NCBI RefSeq assembly: GCF_016307205.1 | Contig: NZ_JAEIJD010000006.1 | Span: 62,001 to 126,000 of the forward strand | Length of the DNA stretch: 64,000 nt | Direction of reading: 5' to 3' | Origin: Pontibaca salina | Lineage (GTDB): Bacteria; Pseudomonadota; Alphaproteobacteria; Rhodobacterales; Rhodobacteraceae | Part shown: one piece after another, positions 63,310 to 64,000 of the stretch | Position numbering within the stretch: the stretch's first letter is position 1 | Layout: each line of letters starts with the position of its first letter | Notes under the pieces: model-generated | What the model was told of the DNA's origin: nothing | The model's input: only the letters and a program-made list of their open reading frames with translations | Databases searched by the model: none | Made by a program: the position numbers and the translations under genes

Positions 63310-63386
63310 TGGCGACCCGGGGAGGACTCGAACCCCCGACCAAGAGCTTAGAAGGCTCCTGCTCTATCCAGCTGAGCTACCGGGCC
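63310..63386 (-). tRNA. tRNA-Arg (anticodon UCU)
   Basis: 77 bases including encoded CCA. The acceptor GGCCCGG (5' end at 63386) pairs with CCGGGTC; D arm GCTC-AGCTGGATA-GAGC; anticodon arm with loop CTTCTAA, giving anticodon TCT; T arm GGGGG-TTCGAGT-CCTCC. It decodes AGA, a rare codon in GC-rich genomes. Confidence 0.97.
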
Positions 63387-63605
63387 GTGCGCGTTCTACT
63401 ACCACCATGGTATAGGGGTTGGAAGGTGGAAAAAATGCAAAAAACACTCGGATTTATCCGCCCTTGAGCTTCACTTTGCCGGGCGGACTCAGGTCCGTTC
63501 CGGGCTGTTGGGTGCTTCGTATCTGTTCTCATCGTGCCGCTGAAAGCCGCGCCACCCTTGTCGGTTAACTTTACATTCCAGTTCCGGGCGATAGCCTTAG
63601 GTGCT

Positions 63606-64000
63606 TCAGCTGAGGCCGATCAGCGAAAGCGCCATGCCGAGTAACGCCGAGCCAACAAGGACCGTGACTGGACCCAGCCCGAAGCGAAGCACCGCTACAA
63701 GTGCAGCCAATACCATTGCCGCAGCCGCCAGATTCACCGTAGCCCAGACCGGCACATCAAGTTTCAGACCAAAGGCCGTGAGGGGGCGCATCTCGTCGAA
63801 AATCACGTGCAGGCCGAACCAGACGGCAAGGTTCAGGATGACGCCGACTACGGCTGCGGTAATCGCGGTCAGGGCGGCGGTCAGCAACGCGTTGCCCCGC
63901 AGCCGCTCGATGAAGGGAGCACCGAGGAAAATCCACAGGAAACAGGGCGTGAAGGTCACCCATGTTGTCAGAAGCCCGCCCAGCATTGCTGCAAGCAAAG
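63606..64000 (-). CDS. chrA: Chromate transporter ChrA, C-terminal part, cut by window edge
   Basis: The last about 130 codons of a gene entering from the right edge. LGGLLTTWVTFTPCFLWIFLGAPFIERLRGN, then AALTAITAAVVGVILNLAVWFGLHVIF, matches the C-terminal half-domain of ChrA/CHR-family transporters. The rest of the membrane protein lies outside, so whether the gene is intact cannot be judged. Confidence 0.85.
   Translation of the reverse strand, partial: LLAAMLGGLLTTWVTFTPCFLWIFLGAPFIERLRGNALLTAALTAITAAVVGVILNLAVWFGLHVIFDEMRPLTAFGLKLDVPVWATVNLAAAAMVLAALVAVLRFGLGPVTVLVGSALLGMALSLIGLS

Noticed and set aside
63310-63386. tRNA-Arg as an integration site for a mobile element
   Set aside because: No integrase, direct repeat of the tRNA end or phage-like genes are visible in the window on either side.

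Overview
The window is a piece of a chromosome from a GC-rich alphaproteobacterium of the Rhodobacterales (Roseobacter/Rhodobacter group). Four things point there: a SAM/SAH-type riboswitch in front of metK (known almost only from Rhodobacterales), a ChpT phosphotransferase, ribosomal protein L21 with a C-terminal helix-hairpin-helix extension, and a psd-pssA-pmtA phospholipid operon. Most of it is ordinary core genome. I see no prophage, CRISPR array, integrase or intact insertion sequence.

Layout. 1-8 kb: DUF983 fragment, EF-hand protein, a decayed metal-sensor gene, a PleD-like diguanylate cyclase with degenerate receivers, DUF3572, a HAD phosphatase, a DUF4153 membrane protein, a peptidoglycan-binding protein and a glyoxalase. 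8-12 kb (most accessory-looking): an AT-rich orphan gene, a three-gene exported module (Tat flavin amine oxidase, cytochrome c, secreted RidA) and an IS3-family remnant. 12-15 kb: TPP riboswitch, thiC and a ThiE with altered active-site residues. 15-20 kb: psd-pssA-pmtA (phosphatidylserine to phosphatidylethanolamine to phosphatidylcholine), a DsrE-like protein and a DUF2059 protein. 20-30 kb: rplU-rpmA-GNAT-obgE-proB-proA, chpT, olsB-olsA (ornithine lipid), rpsB-tsf. 30-36 kb: a GlxA-type AraC regulator, class II DAHP synthase, YicC, gmk, gamma carbonic anhydrase, glutaryl-CoA dehydrogenase. 36-43 kb: a dipeptide/oligopeptide ABC transporter operon with an M24 peptidase inserted after the binding protein. 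43-49 kb: aroQ, nitronate monooxygenase, then a coupled serine hydrolase-acetoacetyl-CoA synthetase-thioesterase set. 49-52 kb: methyltransferase, voltage-gated sodium channel, conserved unknown. 52-60 kb: miaB, an outer-membrane barrel, phoH-ybeY-corC-lnt, then metK under its riboswitch. 60-64 kb: prs, a YeeE/YedE transporter, folA with a thyA remnant upstream, tRNA-Arg(UCU), and the 3' end of a chromate transporter gene.

The most interesting items are the exported amine oxidase/cytochrome c/RidA module, the SAM/SAH riboswitch, the ThiE probable pseudoenzyme, the PleD homologue lacking both its phospho-acceptor and its c-di-GMP inhibition site, the gene fossils (metal sensor, thyA, IS3), a hairpin whose loop holds the start codon of the transporter-linked peptidase, and a short reading frame coupled to psd. 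All functional assignments rest on recognition of family motifs in the translated sequence; no search was run.
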